Below are positions 28,385-37,918 of a DNA stretch of 61,573 nt, piece after piece. Source of the DNA: an uncultured Alphaproteobacteria bacterium (GTDB lineage: Bacteria; Pseudomonadota; Alphaproteobacteria; Rhodobacterales; Rhodobacteraceae). The stretch is from assembly GCA_902531755.1 (NCBI GenBank), contig CACAFI010000005.1, positions 1-61,573 on the forward strand. The letters are read 5' to 3'. Under the pieces are notes generated by a model. The model made no database searches. It was not told the origin of the DNA and was given only the letters and a program-made list of their open reading frames with translations. How positions within the stretch are numbered: position 1 is the stretch's first letter; every line of letters starts with the position of its first letter. The translations under genes and the position numbers were made by a program.

Positions 28385-29351
28385 AAGTTTGCAACTTATA
28401 ATCTCCTTACTTGACTCAACTATTAGAATTGCAACACCACTAATATTTTGTGCAATGGCTGGTATTTTTTCTGAGAGAAGTGGTATCATAGATATTGGAT
28501 TAGAGGGAAAGATGCTGCTATCTGCTTTTGTAGCTGCAACAGCAACATTCTTGACAGGGTCTCCAATTTTAGGATTATTTGCTGCTATTTTAGCTTCATG
28601 TAGTGCGTCTTTAATACATGGGTTTGCCTGTATTACAAATAAAGGTGACCAAGTTATAAGTGGTTTGGCTATAAATATTTTGGCATCAGGCTTGACAATA
28701 ACTTTAGGAATAGCTCTATTTTCTAGAGGTGGTCAAACTCCGCCTTTAGCATCAGAACAACGATTTATGCCTATTGAGTTTCCTTTTCTGGATCAGATGA
28801 ATTATGTTCCAGTTTTGGGGGATTTATTTGTTGAAGTGATTTCAGGCCATAACATTCTAGTTTATCTCTCTGTGTTAGCTGTTTTTTTCACTTACTATGT
28901 GATTTTTAAAACTAGATTTGGTCTTCGACTAAGGGCTGTAGGAGAGAAACCTGAAGCAGTTGATACTGCTGGGATTTCGGTAATTAGAATGCGATATCAA
29001 TCTATTTTAATTGCTGGAATGTTATGCGGACTTGCCGGAGCCTATTTATCGATTGCTCATGGTGCGGGATTTGGAAGAGAGATGTCTGCTGGTAAAGGTT
29101 ATATCGCATTAGCAGCAATGATATTTGGTAAATGGAACCCGATTCCAACTTTATTTGCATGCCTTTTATTTGGTTTTTTAGAGGCATTAGGGGTAAGGCT
29201 GGAGGGAGTCGAGTTATTATGGATAGGGGAAGTCCCAGTGCAAGTAATGCAGGCATTACCCTATGTTCTCACTGTAGTTTTGTTAGCGGGTTTTATCGGA
29301 AAAGCAAGGGCACCAGGAGCTATAGGCGTCCCCTATAGCAAAGAAGGTTAA
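28362..29351 (+). CDS. ABC transporter permease, BMP/nucleoside type (subunit 2)
   Basis: Second channel subunit, corresponding to YufQ/NupQ. The 329 residues include RIATPLIFCAMAGIFSERSGIIDIGLEGKMLLSAF, the family hallmark, and RLRAVGEKPEAVDTAGISV and GKGYIALAAMIFGKWNP. The open frame starts at ATG 28362 inside the previous gene; an in-frame ATG at 28377, with GGGA eight bases upstream, is an equally good start. Its TAA shares bases with the TAA of the convergent rimI (TTAA). Confidence 0.92.
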   Translation: MGIIAMLESLQLIISLLDSTIRIATPLIFCAMAGIFSERSGIIDIGLEGKMLLSAFVAATATFLTGSPILGLFAAILASCSASLIHGFACITNKGDQVISGLAINILASGLTITLGIALFSRGGQTPPLASEQRFMPIEFPFLDQMNYVPVLGDLFVEVISGHNILVYLSVLAVFFTYYVIFKTRFGLRLRAVGEKPEAVDTAGISVIRMRYQSILIAGMLCGLAGAYLSIAHGAGFGREMSAGKGYIALAAMIFGKWNPIPTLFACLLFGFLEALGVRLEGVELLWIGEVPVQVMQALPYVLTVVLLAGFIGKARAPGAIGVPYSKEG

Positions 29352-29767
29352 GTTTTTAAATTTAGTTTCATTATTATTGCATCTTCTTGAATACCCGAAC
29401 TGTTTCTGTAATAGTTTTTTCGAATGCCGTGTTCTAAAAAATTTAACGAAAGATACATATTTTTTGCTGGAATGTTGTTAATTCCTACTTCAAGAATTAT
29501 AAAGTCAGCTCCATAATTTTTGGAAAAGCTTATAATATTCTTAAGTAACTTTTTCCCTAACCCCCTACCTCTGAGACTTTCTGCAACGCCAATAAAGTAT
29601 ATTTCCACTTCGCGAACCGTAAGACCTAGTATCGCTATGCAATTTTGTTCCCTTTCGATCTTGACATTTGTAGACTTCTGAAATCGTTTAAAATCTTCCA
29701 GAGAAAACTGAATTGACTCAATGTCTACACACTTCTTATAGAGATTAAAATATTCCTCAGCTGACAT
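29348..29767 (-). CDS. rimI: Ribosomal-protein-alanine N-acetyltransferase RimI-like (GNAT)
   Basis: GNAT acetyltransferase, by context RimI, which acetylates the N-terminus of ribosomal protein S18. The 139 residues contain the acetyl-CoA site in AESLRGRGLGKKLLKNII and the later EVGINNIPAKNMYLSLNFLEHG, with the Asn and Tyr typical of RimI. It overlaps tsaB by 11 bp; tsaB-rimI is a widely conserved pair. Another GNAT specificity is possible. Confidence 0.82.
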   Translation of the reverse strand: MSAEEYFNLYKKCVDIESIQFSLEDFKRFQKSTNVKIEREQNCIAILGLTVREVEIYFIGVAESLRGRGLGKKLLKNIISFSKNYGADFIILEVGINNIPAKNMYLSLNFLEHGIRKNYYRNSSGIQEDAIIMKLNLKT

Positions 29768-30412
29768 CTAATGGTTTATCGAGTATTCTCGGTCTTTTAT
29801 ATTTGGTAAATAAAGACTGACCTGGTGATATGTATAAAGGTTTTGGTAAAAATTTTTCAGGTCTAACTATTTTTCTTGAAAATTTAAGAAGATCTCGGAT
29901 AGATATCGCATTTTGTTCAATAAATTTTTTTACTTTAATAACTTTTGCTATTTCCTCTGCTCTATATCCAACAACCAATAAGTCGGAGTAATGGTCTGAA
30001 GTTTTAATATCTTCTATTTCTGAAGAGGACATAAAAATAGGTTCTTCATCTTTCAATATGCACCAGTGTATTTTATTATCTCTATATTTGAGAGAAATTA
30101 AAGCGGAATCATATATTTTTGAGAGAGCTTGAAATTTGTTCACACCTACTAGTTGAATAGGTAAAGAACAACAAATACCCTTCATAGCAGATATAGACGC
30201 CCTAATGCCGTTAAAATTTCCCGGTCCAGTACAGACCACAATTCTATTAATTTCATGTATTTCTAACTTATTTTTATTTAGAAAATCTGAGAGAAAAAAA
30301 AAATCTTATCAAAATTTGGTTGGTCTACATTTTTGTAATCAGAAAATACACCGTTAATATCAAGCCCAAATTTTATATCTGAGGTTGTAAGGTCAATAGC
30401 CAGTGTATTCAT
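29757..30412 (-). CDS. tsaB: tRNA threonylcarbamoyladenosine synthesis protein TsaB, reading frame split at a T10 run
   Basis: TsaB pairs with TsaD and TsaE to make the t6A modification next to the anticodon of ANN-reading tRNAs. The frame from ATG 30412 encodes MNTLAIDLTTSDIKFGLDIN, the expected TsaB N-terminus, but stops at 30278 after 44 residues. The rest (from about 30293 to 29757, SDFLNKNKLEIHEINRIVVC then TGPGNFNGIRASISAMKGICCS) is in the frame reached by adding one base or removing two. The switch must occur in the run of ten A on the plus strand (30294-30303). The loop is GPGNFNGIR where GPGSFTGxR is usual. Either the assembly lacks one base, or slippage restores the frame; loss is unlikely because the gene is usually essential and the rest is intact. 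Confidence 0.8.
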
Positions 30413-30423
30413 GACTCTGTTTA

Positions 30424-30981
30424 TCAAGCTACAGGTCTAACCTCAGTCACTTCAGGAATGTAGTGCTTAAGTAGATTTTCAATGCCCATTTTTAATGTCA
30501 TAGTTGATGAAGGACATCCAGCGCAAGCGCCTTGCATATGCAAGTAGACTACTCCTTCCTGAAAACTCTGGAAAGTTATATCCCCTCCATCTTGAGCAAC
30601 TGCTGGTCTAACCCTAGTATCTAAAAGGTCTGTTATTTTTTTTACTATTTCACTGTTAGGCCCTTCATCGATCTCGTGCAAGGAGTCTTTATACACCTCG
30701 TTTAATATTTCCTCACCAGACTGTAAAAAGTCCATAATCGTTCCCAGTAAAGCTGGTTTTATATGTTCCCATAAGAAATCTTCTTTCTTAGTAATTGTGA
30801 TGAAGTCGCTTCCCAGAAAGACACCACCTACACCTTCTACGTCAAACAGCTTTTTTGCCAAAGGTGAGGTTTCAATATTATCACCCTCACTAAAGTTGGC
30901 GGTTCCGGTACCCAAAACGGTTTGACCAGGTAAAAACTTTAGTGTTGCCGGGTTGGGGGTCTCTTCTGTTTGGATAAACAT
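30424..30981 (-). CDS. nfu: NifU family iron-sulfur cluster carrier (Nfu)
   Basis: Fe-S scaffold or carrier protein. Two domains: an N-terminal Nfu domain (about 1-88; MFIQTEETPNPATLKFLPGQ) and a C-terminal NifU-like domain (about 110-185) with the cluster-binding CAGCPSS in HMQGACAGCPSSTMTLKMGIE. The 185-residue length is typical of alphaproteobacterial and mitochondrial NFU1 proteins. It precedes tsaB by 11 bp and follows usp by 61 bp on the same strand. Confidence 0.95.
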   Translation of the reverse strand: MFIQTEETPNPATLKFLPGQTVLGTGTANFSEGDNIETSPLAKKLFDVEGVGGVFLGSDFITITKKEDFLWEHIKPALLGTIMDFLQSGEEILNEVYKDSLHEIDEGPNSEIVKKITDLLDTRVRPAVAQDGGDITFQSFQEGVVYLHMQGACAGCPSSTMTLKMGIENLLKHYIPEVTEVRPVA

Positions 30982-31042
30982 GATTTTTCTCCAGTTTTAT
31001 GATCTAGAAATTAGATAATTACTGTTATAGCATTTTTCAAGT

Positions 31043-31501
31043 TCAAGATACAGCTTCAATTCTTTCCTTTGTCATTGAACCTGGAACGATAGTAACAGGT
31101 ATAGGTAAGTTTCCACCATCTCGTGAAACTAATTGGCTAATTAATGGTCCAGGACCTTCATTCGAATTGTTTGCCCCTAAAACAAGTACCCCAACTTCCT
31201 TATCCTCTGAGATTTGATTAAGTACCTCGGTAGCTTTTTCTCCCTCTCGAATAACTAATTCAGGCTCGAGCTTTAGCTCGTCTTTCATCCAGTTTGAATA
31301 TATTTTGAAATTTTCTTCAATCGTTTCTCTTGCTTCTTCTCTCATTTTTTCGGCAACGCCAAGCCAGTGTGTTTGATCTTGAGGTGTGATAATCGCAAGT
31401 ACTTCGACGCCACCACCAGTTTTAGCGGCCCTGGTTGCCGCATAGTGAAGGGCATTTAAGAACTCGGGACTATTGTCCATTATTACTAAAAACTTTCTCA
31501 C
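31043..31501 (-). CDS. Universal stress protein family
   Basis: Single UspA-like domain, 152 residues. Visible features are KFLVIMDNSPEFLNALHYAATRA at the N-terminus, and the C-terminal VGVLVLGANNS plus the glycine/serine loop GNLPIPVTIVPGS, the place where UspA proteins bind ATP; the classical GxxG-9-G-S/T pattern is not clear, so nucleotide binding is uncertain. It lies between trpS and nfu on the same strand and is probably cotranscribed. Confidence 0.82.
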   Translation of the reverse strand: MRKFLVIMDNSPEFLNALHYAATRAAKTGGGVEVLAIITPQDQTHWLGVAEKMREEARETIEENFKIYSNWMKDELKLEPELVIREGEKATEVLNQISEDKEVGVLVLGANNSNEGPGPLISQLVSRDGGNLPIPVTIVPGSMTKERIEAVS

Positions 31502-31563
31502 AGTTCCCCTATCATAAATACCACGAATTATTTTAACCTAAAAATCTAAGAAATCTTATATTT

Positions 31564-32574
31564 TTATTTCAAGAAACCAACTATCTCACGTGTCTTTTTT
31601 AATATCGGTTGAGAAATATCATCAGCTCTTTCCGATCCTTTTCGCAAAATTTCTACGATATATGTTTCTTCATTCAAAAGCTTTTTTATCTCTTTATTTA
31701 TTGGATCAAGTTCAGAAATAAGGATATCTGATAGCTCATCTTTCAATTTTTTAAAATCTAATCCTGAAAATTGCTCCAATGTTTTTTCAATGGATTGATT
31801 GGCTAAGTTTGCATAGATCCCAAGCAAATTTTCTGCTTCTGGACGGTTAACAAGTTCTTCTTTTACGCTCGGTATTTCAAAGGGATCGGTTTTTGCTTTT
31901 TGAATTTTTTTTCTTATTGAATCGCTATCATCGGTTAGGTTTATACGAGACATCTCTGAGGCCTCTGATTTAGACATTTTCTTAGTTCCATCTCTCAAAG
32001 ACATTATTCTAGTAGCTGTTCCTTCTATAATTGGCTCTGGTATTGGGAAAAAGCCTGGCGTGTTGAAGTCATTGTTAAATTTCGTAGCTATATCGCGAGT
32101 TAATTCAAGATGTTGTTTTTGGTCTTCACCCACCGGTACATGGGTGGCATGGTAAGCAAGAATGTCCGCCGCCATCAGAGTTGGGTAACAATAGAGCCCA
32201 AGAGAGGCATTTTCTCTATTCTTTCCAGCTTTCTCTTTAAATTGTGTCATACGATTTAGCCACCCAATTCTTGCTACACAATTGAATATCCATGCTAGCT
32301 CCGTATGTGTCGAGACCTGGCTTTGATTAAATATAATTGAATTTTCTTGCCGCAAGCCACAAGCTAAAAAAGCGGCGGTTACCTCGATAGTATTTTGGCG
32401 TAATTCTTTTGGATCTTGCCAATTTGTTATTGCATGAAGATCTACAAGGCAATAAATGCACATAGCATTGGCATCTTGAAGCTCTACAAATCGTTTAACA
32501 GCTCCAAGATAATTTCCTAAGTGGAGATTTCCAGTAGGCTGCACACCTGAAAAAACTAACTTACTATCCATCAA
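31564..32574 (-). CDS. trpS: Tryptophan-tRNA ligase
   Basis: Class I aminoacyl-tRNA synthetase charging tRNA-Trp. The 336-residue protein has the HIGH-type motif [13 protein letters not shown] (near 13-25), the tryptophan pocket regions [21 protein letters not shown] and [23 protein letters not shown], and the KMSKS loop [12 protein letters not shown]. Length is normal. It starts 14 bp after murJ ends and is in the glnD-murJ-trpS string. Confidence 0.97.
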   Translation of the reverse strand: MMDSKLVFSGVQPTGNLHLGNYLGAVKRFVELQDANAMCIYCLVDLHAITNWQDPKELRQNTIEVTAAFLACGLRQENSIIFNQSQVSTHTELAWIFNCVARIGWLNRMTQFKEKAGKNRENASLGLYCYPTLMAADILAYHATHVPVGEDQKQHLELTRDIATKFNNDFNTPGFFPIPEPIIEGTATRIMSLRDGTKKMSKSEASEMSRINLTDDSDSIRKKIQKAKTDPFEIPSVKEELVNRPEAENLLGIYANLANQSIEKTLEQFSGLDFKKLKDELSDILISELDPINKEIKKLLNEETYIVEILRKGSERADDISQPILKKTREIVGFLK

Positions 32575-32588
32575 AAACGTTTCTTATA

Positions 32589-34136
32589 TTACTTACTAAA
32601 GTCATTGAACCAAAAATTTTTATCTAATATACCGAAAAACTTTAGGCATGCAAAATAACTAATTCCTGATAGCGGTATGACCACACTTAACCAAAGAATT
32701 GTGAAGTTTTGATTAGAGAAATACTGAATTGTAACAGACTTTGTTAATATTAACAAAATTAGCATAAAACAACTGCTAAGTACAATCCGTGGTAGGGCCT
32801 GTTTAAAAGCACTGTTAAAATAAAAACCAAATTTGAAGGTATGATAGACTAGTGATATAAACACCAACCAATTTGTGATTGCGTATGCTATCGGAGGCGC
32901 TAGAAACTCGAACATTCCCAGTAGGGTATAAGCAAGACTTACGTTTAAAAAGACAGATGCCAAAGAGTAATAAAAAGGTATTCTTATATTTTTCTCTGCA
33001 AAATAAAAGTTGAGTAATAGCATTTGTAAGCTTATCGGTATTATACTCAAGCCGTAAATTGATAAAGCTTTACTAGTTTGAATGGCATCATTGACTAAAA
33101 AATTTCCTCTTTGAAACAGAGACGAGATGATTTCAGAGTTTAAATATATTAAGCCTACTGAGGCAGGCAGTGAAAAAATAAGGGACAGTTGCATAGAACG
33201 ATTCAGATATGAGTTGCCTTCGACTTTTCGACCACTTTTTTTGAGTGAGCTAAGTTTTGGTAGAGTAACAACATTTAAAGCAACCCCAATGATCGCAATT
33301 GGAAGCTGAGCAAGTCTATCAGCATAAATAAGCCATACTATAGCTCCATCAAAAAGTGATGATATTTGTCTGCCCACTACAAGATTTATTTGTGAAACGC
33401 CACTTGCTAAACTAATGGGTATTGATTTCAAAAACAGTTCTTTTGAGATACCTAGATTAGGGTTCAACCCAGATAAATTTACGGAAGTAAGGTAAATACC
33501 ATTCAACCTACATGCTCTGAAAACCAATACTAAATTTACAAAGCCAGAAACCAATACGGCAACGCAAAGATTATATCCGAAATCACCAGAGAAGAGGGCA
33601 GAAAAAATCAGAGAACCAATAAGAAATAAGTTTAAAACACCCTGTGTGGCGGTGCTGATGTGATAAAGGTTGAGAGCATTTAGTACTGAACTGAATAATT
33701 GTACCAGTGAGATGAATAGAATGTATGGAAATAATATCCTTCCATATAATACTGCCAATTCGAACCTTTCGTCATTTAAAAAACCAAACGCAAGTGCTTT
33801 TATTAAAGCGGGCATAAAAATCACACCCAGAATTGAAATCAAACCTAAGATTGTAAAAAGAGAAAAAAACACTATTGTCACCAGCTCGTTAGCGTTTTTC
33901 TTGCTACCTTTGACACCTACAAAAATCGGTATAAACACTTTATTAAATGAACCTTCAGCAAATATTCGCCTAAGCATATTCGGAATAGTAAATGCGAGTA
34001 AAAAAGCCTGAGCAACTGGACCTGAACCAAGATAAAGAGCCAGAAAAATATCACGCAAAAATCCTAAGATTCGGCTAAAGAGTGTCCAAAGACTAACAAT
34101 TGAGAAGTTATTAATTAGAGAGGGTTTCTTTGTCAT
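32589..34136 (-). CDS. murJ: Lipid II flippase MurJ
   Basis: Translocates the peptidoglycan precursor lipid II across the inner membrane. The 515-residue MOP-superfamily protein has about 14 hydrophobic segments; the N-terminal LWTLFSRILGFLRDIFLALYLG carries the conserved arginines of the cavity, followed by FTIPNMLRRIFAEGSFNKVFIPIF, the MviN signature. Its ATG overlaps the glnD stop (ATGA), so translation is probably coupled. Confidence 0.95.
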   Translation of the reverse strand: MTKKPSLINNFSIVSLWTLFSRILGFLRDIFLALYLGSGPVAQAFLLAFTIPNMLRRIFAEGSFNKVFIPIFVGVKGSKKNANELVTIVFFSLFTILGLISILGVIFMPALIKALAFGFLNDERFELAVLYGRILFPYILFISLVQLFSSVLNALNLYHISTATQGVLNLFLIGSLIFSALFSGDFGYNLCVAVLVSGFVNLVLVFRACRLNGIYLTSVNLSGLNPNLGISKELFLKSIPISLASGVSQINLVVGRQISSLFDGAIVWLIYADRLAQLPIAIIGVALNVVTLPKLSSLKKSGRKVEGNSYLNRSMQLSLIFSLPASVGLIYLNSEIISSLFQRGNFLVNDAIQTSKALSIYGLSIIPISLQMLLLNFYFAEKNIRIPFYYSLASVFLNVSLAYTLLGMFEFLAPPIAYAITNWLVFISLVYHTFKFGFYFNSAFKQALPRIVLSSCFMLILLILTKSVTIQYFSNQNFTILWLSVVIPLSGISYFACLKFFGILDKNFWFNDFSK

Positions 34137-36910
34137 TGATCTTTTAACGCCTTGTTAAAATGTTTCTCAAGATAAAACAATAGCTCCTTCTTTAATTGCT
34201 CTAGTTTTTGTGAGGATGTAATTTTTTCGCCAAATAAATCATTCACATAAAATGTGTCTACAGCTTGCTCTCCATACGTTGCAATTACTGCAGACCTTAT
34301 TGTAATTTGGCTTCGAAATAGCGTGTTTGTTATGTCATATAGAAGGCCTAATCTATCTCGAGTATCAACTTCAATCATAGTTTGTTTATGTGACCCATTG
34401 TTATCAAAAGAAATCTTTGTTGGAACCTCAAAGTACTTTTCTCGGTCTTTTATTTTATCTTGTTTCTCTAAAATTGACTTTGTAATAATCTCCCCGGACA
34501 GAGTTTTCTTAACTGTATCTAACAACTTTTTAGTTTTTCTTTCATCATATTTTTTTCCAAGATTATCTTGTATCCAAAAAATGAAATTTGCTATTCCATC
34601 TTTTGTTGTAAATGTTTTTGCATCAATAACACTAGCAGACGCAATTGCTAGTGCTCCTGCTAATCTTGAAAAAATGCCAGGATGGTCTTCCATGACAAAA
34701 ATTATTTTTGTTATATCGCGCTCGTTGTCATATGAAGGTTGGACCTGCAACGGATCTTGCCCAAGCTTTTTTATCATTTCGGCTATAAGCTTTTGGGTTG
34801 GTGTATCTAAAACTAACCAATAAGCATCAAAATGGCGTGAAGTCTCTTTTTCGATGTCATTTTTTTCAAACCCTTGGAGATATCTCTTGAGCTTTTTCTT
34901 TGCTGTATCTATTCGGTCTGACCTCGTTTCAACCCTTATATCTGTTGAAACTAATTGAAGTGTTTGAAAATAAAGGCTCTCAAGTAGAGAGCTTTTCCAA
35001 TTATTCCATGCATCTGAAGACACCCCCTTAATATCACATACTGTGAGTATAAATAATAGGTCTAGCGTTTCCCTATCTTGTACATATTCTTGAAAATCGA
35101 TGATTGTTTTTTGGTCTGATAAATCTCTCTTTTGAGCAAAATCAGACATCATTAAATGATTTCTTACTAACCAACAAATTTTCTTACGCTCGCTTTCTTT
35201 CAGAGAAAATCTTTTGCATAACTTGGAGGCAATTTTTTCACCCTCGATAGAATGGTCGTTTTCTAGGCCCTTGCCAATATCATGAAAGAGTATTGAGAGA
35301 TATAGGACTTTTCTATTAAGAGATTTTCTCGAAAATATTTTCTCAACAGCAGTGCCATAGTTTGTTGGTAATTTTTCTATCTCGGATAAAACTTTTAAGC
35401 ATTGAATCGTATGTTCATCGACAGTGAACCAGTGGTACATATTAAACTGCATTAAGGCTACAATTCTCCCAAAGTCAGGGATAAAGGCCCCCAAAAACCC
35501 AACTTCATTCATTCTTCTTAGAACTCTTTCAGGATTCCCATAATCTATTAATAAGCTTAAGAACAGGTCATTTGCCTCAAAACTATTTTTGAGTTCAGAG
35601 TCTACTAAATCTAAATTTTGTGAAACTAGTCGTAATGCTTGCGGATGAATTAGTATTTTAGATTCGAGGGCACAAATGAATAGTTTTAAAATATTTATGG
35701 GTTTTTCTGTTAAAAAATTTTTATCTCTGATATTAAGTCGGCCTTTTTCGATAATTAATCCTGCTTGTAATGGCTTTAATGATCTTCCAGAAAGCCCTAG
35801 AAGTTCAGAGAGGTTTCTCTTAAAACCTTTTTTCTTTGCCAAATAGTTCTCTTCTATTGCAGTTAAGAATATTCTTGTAAGATCTCCAACATTTTTTGCC
35901 TGTAGAAAATATTTTTGCATAAATATCTCTACGCCTCTTCTCGAGTTGTCATCTTCAATATTTAGGCTTTTTGCTAAATCAGCTTGTATGTTGAAATATA
36001 ATTTTTCATTAGCGTAACCTGATATTTGGTGAATTTTACACCTAATAAACCAAAGAAAATTTTCCGCTTCTGTAAATATTTCTAACTCGCTCTTCTTAAA
36101 GATCTTTTTCTCTATAAGGGAATGGATGTTATCGGTTTTATAAATATATTTTGATATCCAGTATAAGGTATGGAGATCTCGTAGCCCTCCCTTACCTTCT
36201 TTAATATTCGGCTCCAGCATATACCGCGCATTAGCATGCTTAAGGTGTCTTTCTGCTCTCTCCGAAAGCTTTCCTTCCACAAAATTTGATAGTTTTTTGG
36301 AAAAAACTTTTTTCTTTAGCGTACTCTCTAATTCTTCAAATAAGTCTTTACTCCCACACAAGTGTCTCTTTTCTAGCATTGAGGTTCGTATTGTTAAGTC
36401 ATCCAAACCCAGTTTAACACAATCAGATATAGTTCTAGATGAGTGACCTACTTTAAATTTTAAATCCCAAAGTATATACAAGACAGACGCCACTACATTC
36501 TTTGCCCAACCTGTCTGGTGTTTAGTAGACAGGAACAATAAATCTATGTCGGAATAAGGGGCCATCTCACCCCTTCCATAACCTCCTATGGCAACTAACG
36601 ATAAGCTTTGACTTTGATAAGGGTGAGCTAACGGATAAAATTTTTTATGTACTAGATTAAAAACAGTAGTAACCAATACATCAGTTTTTTTACAAAAAAG
36701 GCTTTTCGCTTCGTTGCCCAAAAAAGGCCATTTGTTTAGAAAATCAAAAGCGATTTGAGTCATAAGTTCATTATAAGCTCCAAGAATGGATGTTATCTTT
36801 GCTCTCGTCTTTAAATCTGGTTTATTGGGAATAGCAAGATCTAAAAGTTCCTTATTTAACTTTTCTCCGTAACTATCCAATTCGATTATGGTCTTCTTTG
36901 CTGTCTGCAT
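34133..36910 (-). CDS. glnD: Bifunctional uridylyltransferase / uridylyl-removing enzyme GlnD
   Basis: Nitrogen sensor that uridylylates PII proteins at low glutamine and removes UMP at high glutamine. The 925 residues are full length. In order: nucleotidyltransferase domain with GGYGRGEMAPYSDIDLLFL (109-127), a linker helical region with KEGKGGLRDLHTLYWI, the HD phosphohydrolase domain with YLSILFHDIGKGLENDHS and LVRNHLMMSD, and two C-terminal ACT domains (about 720-800 and 835-915; for example DTRDRLGLLYDITNTLF). First gene of the glnD-murJ-trpS run; divergent from rsmI across 119 bp. Confidence 0.96.
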   Translation of the reverse strand: MQTAKKTIIELDSYGEKLNKELLDLAIPNKPDLKTRAKITSILGAYNELMTQIAFDFLNKWPFLGNEAKSLFCKKTDVLVTTVFNLVHKKFYPLAHPYQSQSLSLVAIGGYGRGEMAPYSDIDLLFLSTKHQTGWAKNVVASVLYILWDLKFKVGHSSRTISDCVKLGLDDLTIRTSMLEKRHLCGSKDLFEELESTLKKKVFSKKLSNFVEGKLSERAERHLKHANARYMLEPNIKEGKGGLRDLHTLYWISKYIYKTDNIHSLIEKKIFKKSELEIFTEAENFLWFIRCKIHQISGYANEKLYFNIQADLAKSLNIEDDNSRRGVEIFMQKYFLQAKNVGDLTRIFLTAIEENYLAKKKGFKRNLSELLGLSGRSLKPLQAGLIIEKGRLNIRDKNFLTEKPINILKLFICALESKILIHPQALRLVSQNLDLVDSELKNSFEANDLFLSLLIDYGNPERVLRRMNEVGFLGAFIPDFGRIVALMQFNMYHWFTVDEHTIQCLKVLSEIEKLPTNYGTAVEKIFSRKSLNRKVLYLSILFHDIGKGLENDHSIEGEKIASKLCKRFSLKESERKKICWLVRNHLMMSDFAQKRDLSDQKTIIDFQEYVQDRETLDLLFILTVCDIKGVSSDAWNNWKSSLLESLYFQTLQLVSTDIRVETRSDRIDTAKKKLKRYLQGFEKNDIEKETSRHFDAYWLVLDTPTQKLIAEMIKKLGQDPLQVQPSYDNERDITKIIFVMEDHPGIFSRLAGALAIASASVIDAKTFTTKDGIANFIFWIQDNLGKKYDERKTKKLLDTVKKTLSGEIITKSILEKQDKIKDREKYFEVPTKISFDNNGSHKQTMIEVDTRDRLGLLYDITNTLFRSQITIRSAVIATYGEQAVDTFYVNDLFGEKITSSQKLEQLKKELLFYLEKHFNKALKDQ

Positions 36911-37029
36911 AAATTAGAGTAATATTATATTTAGTTAGACTACACGAGAGAATTATTAAAAAAATTACAAAATCTAGAAAGCTTTAGACAAAAAAGTTAT
37001 ATCAAATTACAAGATTTAATGAATAAAGT

Positions 37030-37899
37030 ATGAACGAATTAGTATATCCAGAAATTAAGCCAGGCTTACATCTTGTTTCACTTCCAGTGGGTTGTTTAAG
37101 CGATATCAGTTTTAGAGCACTACATATGTTAAGTAATTCTGATTACGTAGCTGGCGAAGATACACGTAATGTAAAATCACTATTTAAATTATTGAAAATC
37201 AGCAAATCAATAAAGGCTATAATTTCATATCACGATCATAGTTCATCGTATACTAGAAGGAAAATAATAGAAATAATTAAAGACGGCAAAAGTGTGGCGT
37301 TGGTGAGTGACGCGGGCACACCATTAATTTCAGATCCTGGGTATAAGTTGGTAAAGAGTGCAATTGAAGAGGGTCTTGAGGTTTTCAGTGTTCCTGGACC
37401 CTCCTCTGTGATTGCGGCATTAACAGTATCAGGCTTGCCAACAGATACATTTAGTTTTTTGGGGTTTTTACCGCACACAAAAAGCAAGAAGAAAAAATTA
37501 TTAGAAACTTATTTAAAGCTGAGGTCTTCTTTAATTATTTTTGAGAGTGGCAAGAGACTGCAAAAAACGTTGGAACTAATAGTAGAAACTTGCAAACCAT
37601 CCACTGAAATATGTATCTGTAGGGAGCTAACAAAATTAAATGAAGAGGTAACAAGATTTGAAGCAGAAGAAGGTATAAAAGTAACAAAAAAAATGAGATC
37701 CTTAAAAGGAGAGTTTGTAATCGTAGTGGGAAAAAATGAAGCTGGAGATTTTGACTTGAAAAACCTAGATGAACAGCTTAAAAAATTAAAAAATTCAACG
37801 AGCATGAAAGGTTCAGTGGATCTTTTAGCAGAGAAGCTAAATATCCCTAAAAAAATTATATACAAAAAAGCTTTAACGATATTTAAAGATAACGATTAA
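37030..37899 (+). CDS. rsmI: 16S rRNA (cytidine1402-2'-O)-methyltransferase RsmI
   Basis: SAM-dependent tetrapyrrole-methylase-fold enzyme that 2'-O-methylates C1402 of 16S rRNA. The 289 residues show LVSLPVGCLSDISFRAL (usually PxGNLxDI), AGEDTRNVKSLF (41-52), the SAM-binding ALVSDAGTPLISDPGYKLV and VFSVPGPSSVIAALTVSGLP. The C-terminal helical segment NIPKKIIYKKAL is present. The N-to-C and G-to-S changes in the first motif are slightly unusual. Followed after 19 bp by gshB. Confidence 0.94.
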   Translation: MNELVYPEIKPGLHLVSLPVGCLSDISFRALHMLSNSDYVAGEDTRNVKSLFKLLKISKSIKAIISYHDHSSSYTRRKIIEIIKDGKSVALVSDAGTPLISDPGYKLVKSAIEEGLEVFSVPGPSSVIAALTVSGLPTDTFSFLGFLPHTKSKKKKLLETYLKLRSSLIIFESGKRLQKTLELIVETCKPSTEICICRELTKLNEEVTRFEAEEGIKVTKKMRSLKGEFVIVVGKNEAGDFDLKNLDEQLKKLKNSTSMKGSVDLLAEKLNIPKKIIYKKALTIFKDND

Positions 37900-37918
37900 C
37901 CTAGGACGGTATGCATTT

